This document shows positions 36,001-43,951 of a stretch of 64,000 nt of DNA, piece by piece. The first letter of the stretch is position 1. Each line of letters opens with the position of its first letter. The notes under the pieces are model-generated. The model was not told the DNA's origin, did not search any database, and saw only the letters and a list, made by a program, of their open reading frames with translations. The stretch comes from Streptomyces sp. ITFR-16 (GTDB taxonomy: Bacteria > Actinomycetota > Actinomycetes > Streptomycetales > Streptomycetaceae), in NCBI RefSeq assembly GCF_031844705.1, contig NZ_CP134609.1, forward strand, positions 5,146,001-5,210,000. The letters run 5' to 3'. A program made the position numbers and the translations under genes.

Positions 36001-36217
36001 ACCCCTCGTTCTCGGCGGCGTCCTCGTCCAGCGCCAGCTCGGCATCCTCGTTCGAAGGCCGGGGGAACAGCACCCCGATGGGGTAGGTCGTGATGGGTGG
36101 GTCCTGCGTCAGCACCTCGTCCGGCGCTCCGGGGCCCAGGAGGTCCCTGCGGAGCTGGTCGACGAGCCCTTCACGCACCGCGTAGTGGGCCGCGTGCGGG
36201 TTCGTTGCGTCGCTCAT
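32999..36217 (-). CDS. drmA: DrmA-like SF2 helicase of a DISARM-related system
   Basis: A 1072-aa helicase. Walker A is FPTGGGKTEAYLGLIAFTTF near residue 461, a Cys4 zinc module spans HACPWCGTR (~572) and RCPDTWCDF (~605), Walker B is QDELHLISGPLGTLTG near 664, motif III is STATIRRA, and motif VI is QATSRVGRR near 895. The order and the zinc insertion between motifs I and II match DrmA of DISARM. A ~400-residue N-terminal region has no fold I recognise. ATG 36217 overlaps the UvrD stop in ATGA; its own stop overlaps drmB in the same way. The longer upstream frame is antisense to the UvrD gene. Confidence 0.88.
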   Translation of the reverse strand: MSDATNPHAAHYAVREGLVDQLRRDLLGPGAPDEVLTQDPPITTYPIGVLFPRPSNEDAELALDEDAAENEGLDDAPLLRGRGDIEEAVPDFGVPFAGDRRPSSMGLTFAVDPSVSSSIVVVTEAAVYEPVDLEGRPIPARRAEARSTTDQKEHWRRRALDLRPVTVDVTAPSRYRPEPLHDGVSVEILVRPPAAGTVTVTVTLINTHRVSEKELQDAYALYQPRLTVTTPTGVPAFVERPADRCTDDPEVATSRLLHRHAPTFAMGHGCAAEWDWAPPPVGAPNNARASISTVRTEFVPAHEVLLTDSNPEIDDSALTMHGLATRPEVEVLAVLNELMAGYAEWIDRKETESYAFRGTAHEAPASAQIEQCRTALGRMRRGIRLLGENSDAMQAFRLANRAMAQQRSRGEWVRSGREGTPDETRGRWRPFQISFVLLCLEGIVDPNHKDRAVADLLWFPTGGGKTEAYLGLIAFTTFLRRMRLQERGAGVTVLMRYTLRLLTLQQFERAAALICAMERIRLGAGETLGKEPISIGMWVGQSATPNRLADAEKSLVELRKEKELQERNPVQLHACPWCGTRLDAYQYEVDEEARRMYVRCPDTWCDFRDGLPVHLVDEAVYDARPTLVIATVDKFAAMPWREQTAALFNRDREDGTPPPELIVQDELHLISGPLGTLTGLYETAVDLLADRPKVIASTATIRRASDQGRKLFDRTVAQFPPAGIDARDSWFAVETPKDRKASRQYVGLLTPSTSQSTLLIRTYANLLHRAARAGIAEDVRDAYWTLVGYFNSLRLLAAAELQVHDDVDAYLGYLAARDDCPQRKVSEQTELTSRANSSEVPKRLKQVEKRLPDPDVVDVLLATNMISVGVDVDRLGLMAVMGQPQTTAEYIQATSRVGRRHPGLVAVMLNSSRSRDRSHYESFQHFHSALYREVESTSVTPFSSRARDRGLHAVIVALARILIPAARANDGAGHIDRFRGELEEIVRTALLARVRSVDPDEYRATADAFDEFVDWWAGVADAGGGLLYEPKRGTKTPSLLRAFDNEDEGAWPTLWSLRDVDAESALFMEASR

Positions 36218-38127
36218 CGGTCGCTCTCCTCCTGTGTGTTCCCTGCGGTCCATCGGTAGCGACCGAGTCCTGACATCCGTGGCACCATCCACATTCCGTG
36301 CTCGCCCAGGCCGGCGCGGGCTCCGGACGCCGTACTGCCTGCCACGCTCTCCAGGCAGTCGACCCGGAACCCCTCGATACTCGAGGGCCAGTTGATGTCC
36401 CACGTCCGGTTGACCTTGAGCGAGGTGTACAGGTCCTGCCGGAACCGCTCCGAGACCACGGCGACGGGGCGGTCGCGATGGAACACGGTGTACGGCGGAC
36501 TCTGGTCCACCGCCATCGTCATCCCGTGCTGGAGACGGACCACCAGGGCGTCCCCGGGAGCGACCGACGAGGCGAGGTGGTCCTGCAGCGCTCCCGGGTC
36601 CTGCGTGAAGCCGTCCGTGCCCGGCGGGTGTTCCCGGCACACATCCTGCGCGGACGCCGAGATCCCGAACCGCTGGTACGGCTTCCAGCCGCCCACGTAG
36701 TGGCGTCCTGTGCTCCGGTCCCTTCGGATCAGGAGGGTGTCGGGCGCGTCGATGCGGAACAGATCGTCCCTGGGCCGAGTCATCGCGACGTAGAGGGCGC
36801 GGGCCTCGGCCCCCGGGTCGATGTGGCTGTGCTGTTTGCGCAGCTCGGCAGTCGATGCCGGTTCGATCACGATCACCCGGTCGAACTCGAGGCCCTTGGC
36901 TCGATGGACGGTCGACACCACGAGATCGGCCGGTTCGACCGCGGCGAGGTCGTCGGGGAACCTGCCCTGGGCCACGGCACGCCGAACGGCCGACACGTCC
37001 AGGAGACCGCGGGGCGCGGCCGCCACGCCGCGCAATGAACGCCATATCCTCGATCGGTCCCCGACGGGTGAGACCGGACCGGTGCCGAGCAGCTCCTGGA
37101 AGCGCTCCTCCGTCAAGGTGGTCGAGCCCGTGCCCCGGAGGACCGAAGCCACCCAAGCGGGTACGGGGCGGTCCTGCAGATCGCGCTGCAACCGGTGCGG
37201 CACACCGTGCGAGAACAGCGCCTCCGACAGCACCAGGGCCTGCCGATTGTCCCGGCAGAGAATCGCGCACGTACCCCGGAAGTCCCTCAAGGAGTCGAGC
37301 GTGAAGGGATCGTCGACGGCTCCGAACGACGGGCAGGTTCGGAGCAGATCGGTCAGGCCCCGGTGAATGTCCTCACCGGCGGCGTCCGACGCCGAGGTCT
37401 CCGACGGCAGACGCTGGAGCGACGCGCCGATCGGAAGAGCGAGGGAGGCCTCGGCGGTGCGTGCCCGGAAGTTGGCGGAGAGGTGCAGCTCGACCAGATC
37501 GTCCGGGTAGGACGCGCGCAGCCAGTCGAAGAAGTAGTTCGTCTCCGCAGCGCGAGCATCCTCGTCGGACACCTGGAACCCGAAGATCGCCTGGGCCCCG
37601 TCGCCGACCACGGTGAAGCCGCAGCCGTCCTGGAACCGGTCGAGCAGGGTCTCCACCATGTCCCGGCGGTCACCCACCAGGTCCTGGACCTCGTCGATCA
37701 CCACATGGGCGGGTGCGCCCTGCTCGCTCTCCTCGACCGCCCCGCGCAGAATCGCCTCGGTGGCCGCCGCGATGCGCTCGTCGAATCGAAGCGTGCCCCA
37801 CTCCTCGGCCGGCTGCTCGCTCCTGAGGAGGGCGTAGGCCCATGAGTCGAACGTCTGGACCCTCACCCGGCGGGCCTCCCGGCCGTGCAGGGCGATCCGC
37901 TCACGCAGCTCGCGCACGGCGGCCCTGGAGAAGCTGAGAACGAGGATCTCGCGGGCTTCGAGAGCTTCTTCCTCGTCGCGCATGAGTGCGTCGAGGCGCC
38001 GGACGAGAGCGTGCGTCTTACCGGCACCGGCGCCTGCGGTCACCAGGAGCCGGGTGTCCCAGGGCTGTTCGACGACGGCAGCCTGCTCCTCCGTCAGGGG
38101 CGGACTGCCGAGGTAGGCGTCCGTCAC
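36214..38127 (-). CDS. UvrD/PcrA-like SF1 helicase in the defence operon
   Basis: A 637-aa helicase. Walker A AGAGAGKTHAL lies at residues 31-41, motif II is VVIDEVQDLVGDR near 146, motif III GDGAQAIFGFQ, motif V TVHRAKGLEFDRVIVIE near 407 and motif VI YVAMTRPRDDLF near 447. It lacks the long insertions of full-size UvrD and has a divergent ~190-residue C-terminus that may carry a partner-binding role. GTG 38127 overlaps the upstream TGA in GTGA and is preceded by GGAGG; an in-frame GTG 12 bases upstream is the alternative. UvrD-type helicases are not part of DISARM as I know it. Confidence 0.85.
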   Translation of the reverse strand: MTDAYLGSPPLTEEQAAVVEQPWDTRLLVTAGAGAGKTHALVRRLDALMRDEEEALEAREILVLSFSRAAVRELRERIALHGREARRVRVQTFDSWAYALLRSEQPAEEWGTLRFDERIAAATEAILRGAVEESEQGAPAHVVIDEVQDLVGDRRDMVETLLDRFQDGCGFTVVGDGAQAIFGFQVSDEDARAAETNYFFDWLRASYPDDLVELHLSANFRARTAEASLALPIGASLQRLPSETSASDAAGEDIHRGLTDLLRTCPSFGAVDDPFTLDSLRDFRGTCAILCRDNRQALVLSEALFSHGVPHRLQRDLQDRPVPAWVASVLRGTGSTTLTEERFQELLGTGPVSPVGDRSRIWRSLRGVAAAPRGLLDVSAVRRAVAQGRFPDDLAAVEPADLVVSTVHRAKGLEFDRVIVIEPASTAELRKQHSHIDPGAEARALYVAMTRPRDDLFRIDAPDTLLIRRDRSTGRHYVGGWKPYQRFGISASAQDVCREHPPGTDGFTQDPGALQDHLASSVAPGDALVVRLQHGMTMAVDQSPPYTVFHRDRPVAVVSERFRQDLYTSLKVNRTWDINWPSSIEGFRVDCLESVAGSTASGARAGLGEHGMWMVPRMSGLGRYRWTAGNTQEESDR

Positions 38128-41100
38128 TTGGCCCTCCACAGGTGTTCGAACTGGGTAAAGGCAAGCGCCTTGTCATAGTTCGTGATGTTGTCCCGGACGT
38201 TGAGAATCAGACACGTCTCCTTGCCCCCGTTACCGGGGCCACGAAGTCCGCGACCGATCATCTGTTGGTAGACGTTCGGACTGTACGTCGGGCGGGTGAT
38301 GACGACAGCCCTGGTCGCCGGCGCGTCGAACCCCTGTGTTAGGACCCCGTAGTTCGTCAGCACCCGTACCCGACCGCGGCGGAAGGCGTCGATACTCCTC
38401 CTGCGCTCGCCCGTGGAGGTGGCCGAATCCACGGATGCGGCGGTAATGCCCGCGTCCTTGAGCTTCGCGGCCAGGAACTTGGCGTGTGCGACGGATGTGG
38501 CGAAGACCAGGACAGGCCAGTCGTCCGGCATGGCGCCGATCTCCTCCAGGATGCGCCTGTTGCGGTCCTGGTCATCGGCGAGACGTTGCTCTGCGGCCTT
38601 CGACAGCAGGCTCATCTGATCGGCCCGGGCCTTCTCGTCATGGGTCAGCTCGATCGTGCCGCCGAGGAGCTCCCGGTGGGTGACCTTCGCCAGCATGCCG
38701 AGTTCCTGGAGCTCCCCGTACGGATCGCCCGACGGGAAGACCCCGTCATCGAGTCGTTGGGCCCCGAACCGTTGGACCAGGCGTTTGGTCTCCGCGTCAT
38801 TGGTGTTGCGGAACGGCGTCGCCGTGAGACCCAGCAGATGGCGTCGTGTCTCATGGGCCGTCAACCCCAGGAGCGCGAGGATCTCGGTGTACTGGGGCGA
38901 GATGGCGACATGGGCCTCGTCGACGATGACCAGGCTCGCGTCACGGAGCCAGGCGTAGCTCTCGGTCCCCAGGCAAACACGGAGTTTGGCATCCGTGGCG
39001 ACGACGAGGTGCGGGCGCTCGGCGACAGGGCCGGCCTCGTTGGTCGTCCAGAGCCTGCTGATCGCCAGAGGGGTCTCCGCCCCCACCTTCGACCAGACGA
39101 AGCTCCAGCTCTGTACGGCCTGTTCGCAGAGTTCCTCGGTCTGCGCGATCCAGAGAATGGGGCCGCTCAGCTCACCGACCTGCTTGATCCAGCGGATGAC
39201 GGCCTCGGCGGCCACCCGCGTCTTGCCCGCCCCTGTGGGCAGGGAGAGCATGCCGCGCTGAGGAGTGAAGCGATCCAGCATGGCGAAGACCTTCGCCGCG
39301 AGCCGCTCCTGGTAGTCGTGCAGTCGAGGGAACTCCGACGGGCCGGCGACCTCGATCCGTGGCGGGAGCGCGGGCGTTCGCGCACCGGCGAAGGAGTCGG
39401 GGAAGCCGAACTCGGAGACGAACTTCACCGCCGGCGAAGCCCCGGTGAAGCTGGAAGGGGCATGGCTCGGATAGGCGAGCTGCAGATCCCGGGCATGCAC
39501 CTGGAGCACACCGTCGCCATGGGCGTTGTAGGCCAGGCGAGCGATGCGACGCGGGGACGGTTCGCCGCCTCCCGGCTCCGGCGGCTCGCTCTCCAACAGC
39601 CCCGGGGGAAGACCTGCACGGAGCGCTGTCGCACCGATGAGCAACTCCAACTTCTCCTCGACGCTGACCGCCTGTCGGACGCGTCGTAGCGATGCCTGAA
39701 GCTCCTGGTCCGCCTCCTGCCGGGCCTGCGCGTCGAGGACGGCTCGGCACCCCGACTCCTTCAGTCCCCAGCGCAGTTCGCGATCTGCCGCGATCAGTGT
39801 CGCAAGGCGATCCGCAGAATCCAGCACCAGAACGGTCGTGCCCTGCAACGCGCTGTCGAGAGGGGTCGTGGTGCTGCCCTGAGGAGTCCGAAGTACTTCT
39901 TCCAGTTCCGAACAGCGCAGCAGTCGCTGGTTGTTCACCACCGGACCCAACCGCTGGCGGAGCGTGGGGAACTCGTCCTGCACGAGAACGGGCTCGCCGA
40001 CCCCGACGTGCCGGATCTCCTTGCTTATGACGTCGGAGTAGCGCAGCATCCCCCATGTCTTGACCAGCAGTGCCGCGTCCTCCGGCCCACCGGTCAACAG
40101 GGCCGGGATCTGCTCGGCACGCAGCGCCCGGTACTCGGCCTCGCTCGCCGCCACGGCGATCTCGTTGTCCTCGCGGGCAGCCCATGCCGACCCCACACGG
40201 CAGCGGGTGAGCTGATCCGGGAAGTCGACTTCGAGACGGGTCAACATCACGTAGGTGCGCCCGACGAAGGCGTCGTCGTCGCTGTCCCGCAACTGCTCCA
40301 GAAGCCGGTCCCACTGCTTGGCGGGGACCTCGTCGACCAGGACGGGCAGGTGGAGCTTGCGTGCCTTCTCCGCGCTGATGTCGGCCACGGGCAGGACGTC
40401 GGCATAGGAGTGCAGTTGCGGGCCGACGGCGTCGGCAAGCGGGACGATGCCCTGCGAGGTCGACACGCGTCCGTGGCGGCGCAGCATCCAGCGCAGAGGC
40501 GAGTGGATCACCTTGCGCGAGGAGGCCTGGACCCCCACGTGTAGGGTCCAGGTATCGATGACGCTGTCATCGGGCAGGGCCTTGACGAAAGCTGCTCGGC
40601 CCTCTTCCGACAGCAGCTCCAGGAGGTGCAGGGGACCACCGACGGGGGAGCCCTCCAGCTTGATCCGGGAGAGGCTGGGCCGCGCGGCGTTGCTGCTCAA
40701 CGTCTTGCAGTAACTGTCATGGATCGCGGCGCGGTATTCCTCGAACCATGACTCGTTCGTCGGCCTGTGCCCGTGCGTGGGCCTGTCCCGCATGCCGAAC
40801 TCGCGCAGCACCTGCAGGTCGTCCGAGTGGAAGGACGGATCAACGGCGATCGATGCGTCCCGGGAACCGTCCCCCGGCACCACCGGGCCCGGAAGCAGAC
40901 ACTCGCGCATCCGGTGGAACCGCTCGTCGGCGGTTCGGACGAACAGGGTGCTCGACGGATCGGCCACCCGGGCGGTCACTTCACCGCTGACCCGGCTGCC
41001 GCCCGCGCTGTGGAACAGCTCCCAGAAGCGGGTCCAGTCCTGCGGTCCGTAGTTCTCCAGGCCCTGTTCCAGCACACCGATGAAACGGCCCCGGGGGTCC

Positions 41101-42890
41101 GCCTCGCGAATCCCGATCTCGTTGAGGTCGCCGATCAGGGAGTCGTTCTCCGACAGCCTGGGGTCGACGTACGTCGTCCCGTCGCGCAGGCCGTCCTGCA
41201 CCGTTCGGCGATAGACCTTGCCCACGACGGGAGCGACCAGCCCGCTTTCCTCGGTCAGAACGATTCGGGCCGTCCGCGCCTCGGCCGCGAAGGGGGAGGA
41301 CTCGCGGATCATGGCGGCGAGGATGCGGATCGCGACCGCGGAGGCCTCGACCGATTCCTCGGTCACCAGCGCCTCCAGCCATTCGCGTACGGACGCGCGG
41401 CGTTGCTTGGTCTCCTCCAGGATGTGCCCGACCTTGCCCGCGCGGAACTCGGCGGCCTCGACGGAGGGGTGGATCCAGTTCGACGGCCGTCCGGGACACG
41501 TGCTCCACATATGCAGCCACTCCTGCTTGAGCGGCACCTTGTTGTGCGGGGCAGGGTGCACGTGAATGTCACGCGGGATCTGCAGCACACCGTCCTGGTC
41601 GGGGAGCGACGGACGCTCGGCCGCCAGCTTCCAGATCTGTTCCGTCAGATATTTGTCGGCCCAGTTCAACGTCTCCGATTCCTTGGTCCGGCCGGGAAGC
41701 AGCGGGAGAAAGGCGGCCGGGTCCTGCGGAGGAGCCAGATGCGGCAAGGAGTCGACCACGAGTCGGGCGGCGACACGAATGATCTCCTGGTTGAACGGGC
41801 TGGAATCCAGGAGGTTCTGCCGGTCCTCGTTCGTCTTCCAGGCGCCGTTGAGCGCCCCCCGCAGCGTCATCGGATACTTCGTCGGGAAGAATGACCAGAA
41901 CTCTCCCCGGCCCCGGGGAGTGGTGAGCACGGTCTCACCCGTGTATTCGGGCACGGCCCACGAAATATCGATGGTGCCCCGGTCGTGCATCTCGCCGGCG
42001 CTCGCGCGGGCAGCCTCGGTCGGTCGATGGGTGTGTGTGAACACCTTCCACGCGGAACTGGAATCCGGCCGGCCGGTGCGGGCCTCGTGGATCGTGTGCC
42101 GGTAGCCGTCGTGGTCGACCGTGATCTCGCGGCGGATCGGCGGCATGGACCGGGTGTCCTCGAGGATCACGGTCCCGACGTGGTGGGAGAACAGCTGGAA
42201 CCGGGCGGGGAACTCACGCTTGTCCTCAGCCCTGTTCATGGAGTCGTGCATGTCGTGGCCGAGCCGCTCGCCAGCCCCGGGAAGGAGCGGTAGCCGAACC
42301 ACCGTGGTGGCCCAGCCGAGCAGGGCGTTCAGGACGGGGTCCGCCACCCGCTCCTTCTCGGCGTCCAGCGGCCGAGCCATCCGAAGCACCGGTGCTTCGA
42401 ACGGCTCGTCGGCGGATGCGCCCCTGGCCTTCCTGATTTCCTCGTACGACCACACACGGTCGAAGCCGAACGCGCCCGAACTACTGAAGAACTGAGGGGT
42501 GTCCGTGACGGCCAGGATCGATTTCACGCCGACACCAAATCGACCGATCTGGCCGCCGCGTTTCTTCGAGACGCTCATTCTCAGAATGGTCTCGGCGCCC
42601 TCGGGGGTGACGGGCGTGCCCTCGTTCGCGCAGTAGAGGTGCGTCGCGGTGAGCACGACATGCACCTTCCCGCCGGGGGTGGCGGCGATCTCGTCGGCCG
42701 CGTTCTGGACGAGCTCGAACAACTGGCGGTCGCCATAACCGCCCTGAGTGATCCTGCGCTCGCCGTTGGCGTGCTCCAGGATGAGTCCGGGGTCCACACG
42801 GTACGTTTCCAGGACGCGCGTCGATTGCTCGACGATCTTCTGGATGACGGGCGAGGCACCCGAAATACCCGTCACGTCGCTGTGGTTCAA
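38124..42890 (-). CDS. GHKL (sacsin/Hsp90-like) ATPase fused to SF2 helicase
   Basis: A 1588-aa fusion. The N-terminal GHKL ATPase has an N-box E59, N63, D66 (FELVQNAADE), a degenerate G1 (CANEGTP, 87-93) and G2 QIGRFGVGVKS (114-124), like the sacsin-type Hsp90-related proteins. The middle ~300-1150 has no fold I recognise. The C-terminal SF2 helicase (about 1180-1588) has LPTGAGKTRVAAE near 1218, VIVDEAHVAISPQ near 1325, LTATPFRNT and YQQMIGRGLRGPG near 1547. TTG 42890 is the first start after an in-frame stop; GTG 42875 is an alternative. The stop overlaps the UvrD start in GTGA. Confidence 0.85.
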   Translation of the reverse strand: MNHSDVTGISGASPVIQKIVEQSTRVLETYRVDPGLILEHANGERRITQGGYGDRQLFELVQNAADEIAATPGGKVHVVLTATHLYCANEGTPVTPEGAETILRMSVSKKRGGQIGRFGVGVKSILAVTDTPQFFSSSGAFGFDRVWSYEEIRKARGASADEPFEAPVLRMARPLDAEKERVADPVLNALLGWATTVVRLPLLPGAGERLGHDMHDSMNRAEDKREFPARFQLFSHHVGTVILEDTRSMPPIRREITVDHDGYRHTIHEARTGRPDSSSAWKVFTHTHRPTEAARASAGEMHDRGTIDISWAVPEYTGETVLTTPRGRGEFWSFFPTKYPMTLRGALNGAWKTNEDRQNLLDSSPFNQEIIRVAARLVVDSLPHLAPPQDPAAFLPLLPGRTKESETLNWADKYLTEQIWKLAAERPSLPDQDGVLQIPRDIHVHPAPHNKVPLKQEWLHMWSTCPGRPSNWIHPSVEAAEFRAGKVGHILEETKQRRASVREWLEALVTEESVEASAVAIRILAAMIRESSPFAAEARTARIVLTEESGLVAPVVGKVYRRTVQDGLRDGTTYVDPRLSENDSLIGDLNEIGIREADPRGRFIGVLEQGLENYGPQDWTRFWELFHSAGGSRVSGEVTARVADPSSTLFVRTADERFHRMRECLLPGPVVPGDGSRDASIAVDPSFHSDDLQVLREFGMRDRPTHGHRPTNESWFEEYRAAIHDSYCKTLSSNAARPSLSRIKLEGSPVGGPLHLLELLSEEGRAAFVKALPDDSVIDTWTLHVGVQASSRKVIHSPLRWMLRRHGRVSTSQGIVPLADAVGPQLHSYADVLPVADISAEKARKLHLPVLVDEVPAKQWDRLLEQLRDSDDDAFVGRTYVMLTRLEVDFPDQLTRCRVGSAWAAREDNEIAVAASEAEYRALRAEQIPALLTGGPEDAALLVKTWGMLRYSDVISKEIRHVGVGEPVLVQDEFPTLRQRLGPVVNNQRLLRCSELEEVLRTPQGSTTTPLDSALQGTTVLVLDSADRLATLIAADRELRWGLKESGCRAVLDAQARQEADQELQASLRRVRQAVSVEEKLELLIGATALRAGLPPGLLESEPPEPGGGEPSPRRIARLAYNAHGDGVLQVHARDLQLAYPSHAPSSFTGASPAVKFVSEFGFPDSFAGARTPALPPRIEVAGPSEFPRLHDYQERLAAKVFAMLDRFTPQRGMLSLPTGAGKTRVAAEAVIRWIKQVGELSGPILWIAQTEELCEQAVQSWSFVWSKVGAETPLAISRLWTTNEAGPVAERPHLVVATDAKLRVCLGTESYAWLRDASLVIVDEAHVAISPQYTEILALLGLTAHETRRHLLGLTATPFRNTNDAETKRLVQRFGAQRLDDGVFPSGDPYGELQELGMLAKVTHRELLGGTIELTHDEKARADQMSLLSKAAEQRLADDQDRNRRILEEIGAMPDDWPVLVFATSVAHAKFLAAKLKDAGITAASVDSATSTGERRRSIDAFRRGRVRVLTNYGVLTQGFDAPATRAVVITRPTYSPNVYQQMIGRGLRGPGNGGKETCLILNVRDNITNYDKALAFTQFEHLWRAK

Positions 42891-43009
42891 GGTGATCCCA
42901 TTTCATGGCCGTGAGATGGACGCGGGAGGAACGGGGGCCGGCCGCACTGCGGGAGCGCGGCCGGCCGACAACTCAACGATAGGGCGCGAGGGTCGGGCGA
43001 GGTGTCGAG

Positions 43010-43363
43010 TCAGTACAGCTTGAAGTAGATGACGACCACGAAGGGCGGGACAGTACGCCGCAAGACCCTGCGGTGGCTGTCGTACCTGTTCGGAGGGCGG
43101 GTGGCCCGCACCCGGGGGCGGCGGCGGGCCGAGGGACGGGGGGTGCGGCGACGCCGCGCAGCGGCCCTGCCCGGCGAGGAGCCAGGTGCGCTCTCGGAGG
43201 CCTCGCGGGCGGCGAGCATGTCCCGGAGAGCCCGAAGCCGCTCCATCTCGGCGGGGGTCTTGCCGATGCTCTCCAGGAAATTGGGCCGTGCCCACGGGGG
43301 CAGGGCGTCGTGCTGCTTGATGAGGAAGAAGAGGAGGTCGTCACGACCGTTCGGATTCATCAT
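43010..43363 (-). CDS. Small hypothetical protein at the head of the leftward defence arm
   Basis: A 117-aa protein. Residues 1-60 look helical (NGRDDLLFFLIKQHD, then FLESIGKTPAEMERLRALRD), followed by an Arg/Pro-rich stretch and a hydrophobic C-terminus ending VPPFVVVIYFKLY. Codon third positions are strongly GC, so it reads as a real gene. It lies 119 bases upstream of the GHKL-SF2 gene on the same strand. No family is recognised; it could be a regulator or accessory protein of the arm, or unrelated. ATG codons at 43363 and 43360 are both possible. Confidence 0.5.
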   Translation of the reverse strand: MMNPNGRDDLLFFLIKQHDALPPWARPNFLESIGKTPAEMERLRALRDMLAAREASESAPGSSPGRAAARRRRTPRPSARRRPRVRATRPPNRYDSHRRVLRRTVPPFVVVIYFKLY

Positions 43364-43951
43364 TTTTTACCCCATTGGCTTCGTGTGTTGGGCGCAGATT
43401 GTTTTCGGAAAATGGCGCACGTGCAGAGGGCTGAATACACACGACATGGGGGACGTGAATTCGGCAGACGGAAGGTTTATTCGAACGATTGAGAATGCAG
43501 ATCCGGGAGGAAGCTGCCAGGATAAAACCGCATTCCTCGGATTCGAGCAAGAGGTTGCGCCGAATTCTTCGAAATCCTGCGACCCGGGGTGATGGTGGCC
43601 CCTGGGCATGCTGAATAAGCGTCTGGATAAAGACGCCCCTTCGAAGGCGATGAGGAATCGCCCTGGCTCGACATTACAGGTTGATTCGGGGGTCTGGCAA
43701 GGGTCTATCGGTCTTGATCGATCGGCGATCCGGATGCCTGGGGGAGGGCAATTCGGGCCGAACCGACAATCATCTCGAGTCGGGACGAAACTGCCCACTT
43801 GGTGGCGTTTATCGCATTTGAAGCGGTGAGATGGTGGGAACGTTCTGGGCTTCGGGATCCATGTCAAATTTCGTTGTCGCAGGCTGCGGTCGTGTCAAAT
43901 ATGCGTGTACGGTAGCTCTACGGTCGTCCGCGCAGCTGAGGAGTGGTGACG
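43364..43951. other. 588-bp lower-GC intergenic region between divergent defence arms
   Basis: The only long gene-free stretch of the island and visibly lower in GC than its neighbours. It holds several small inverted repeats: TTTTC-C-GAAAA at 43395-43405 and GCGTC (43619-43623) with GACGC (43632-43636). It also holds two TGTCAAAT direct repeats near the right end. Open frames inside it have poor codon use and I do not accept them as genes. It must carry both arm promoters. Confidence 0.6.
43862..43924 (+). promoter_or_regulatory. Direct repeats and candidate promoter of the HTH-GHKL operon
   Basis: TGTCAAAT occurs at 43862-43869 and 43893-43900, exactly 31 bases apart (about three helical turns). 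Two -10-like TACGGT hexamers follow at 43908-43913 and 43919-43924. The repeats are candidate binding sites for the XRE-type HTH of the gene they precede. Confidence 0.5.

Noticed and set aside
31167..38127. Complete DISARM system
   Set aside because: DrmC, DrmD and DrmE are not seen, and the methyltransferases are in a separate operon; only DrmA and DrmB are supported.
43367..43867. Minus-strand 166-aa ORF in the low-GC spacer
   Set aside because: Third-position GC is not enriched, no domain or ribosome site is visible, and it overlaps likely promoter repeats.
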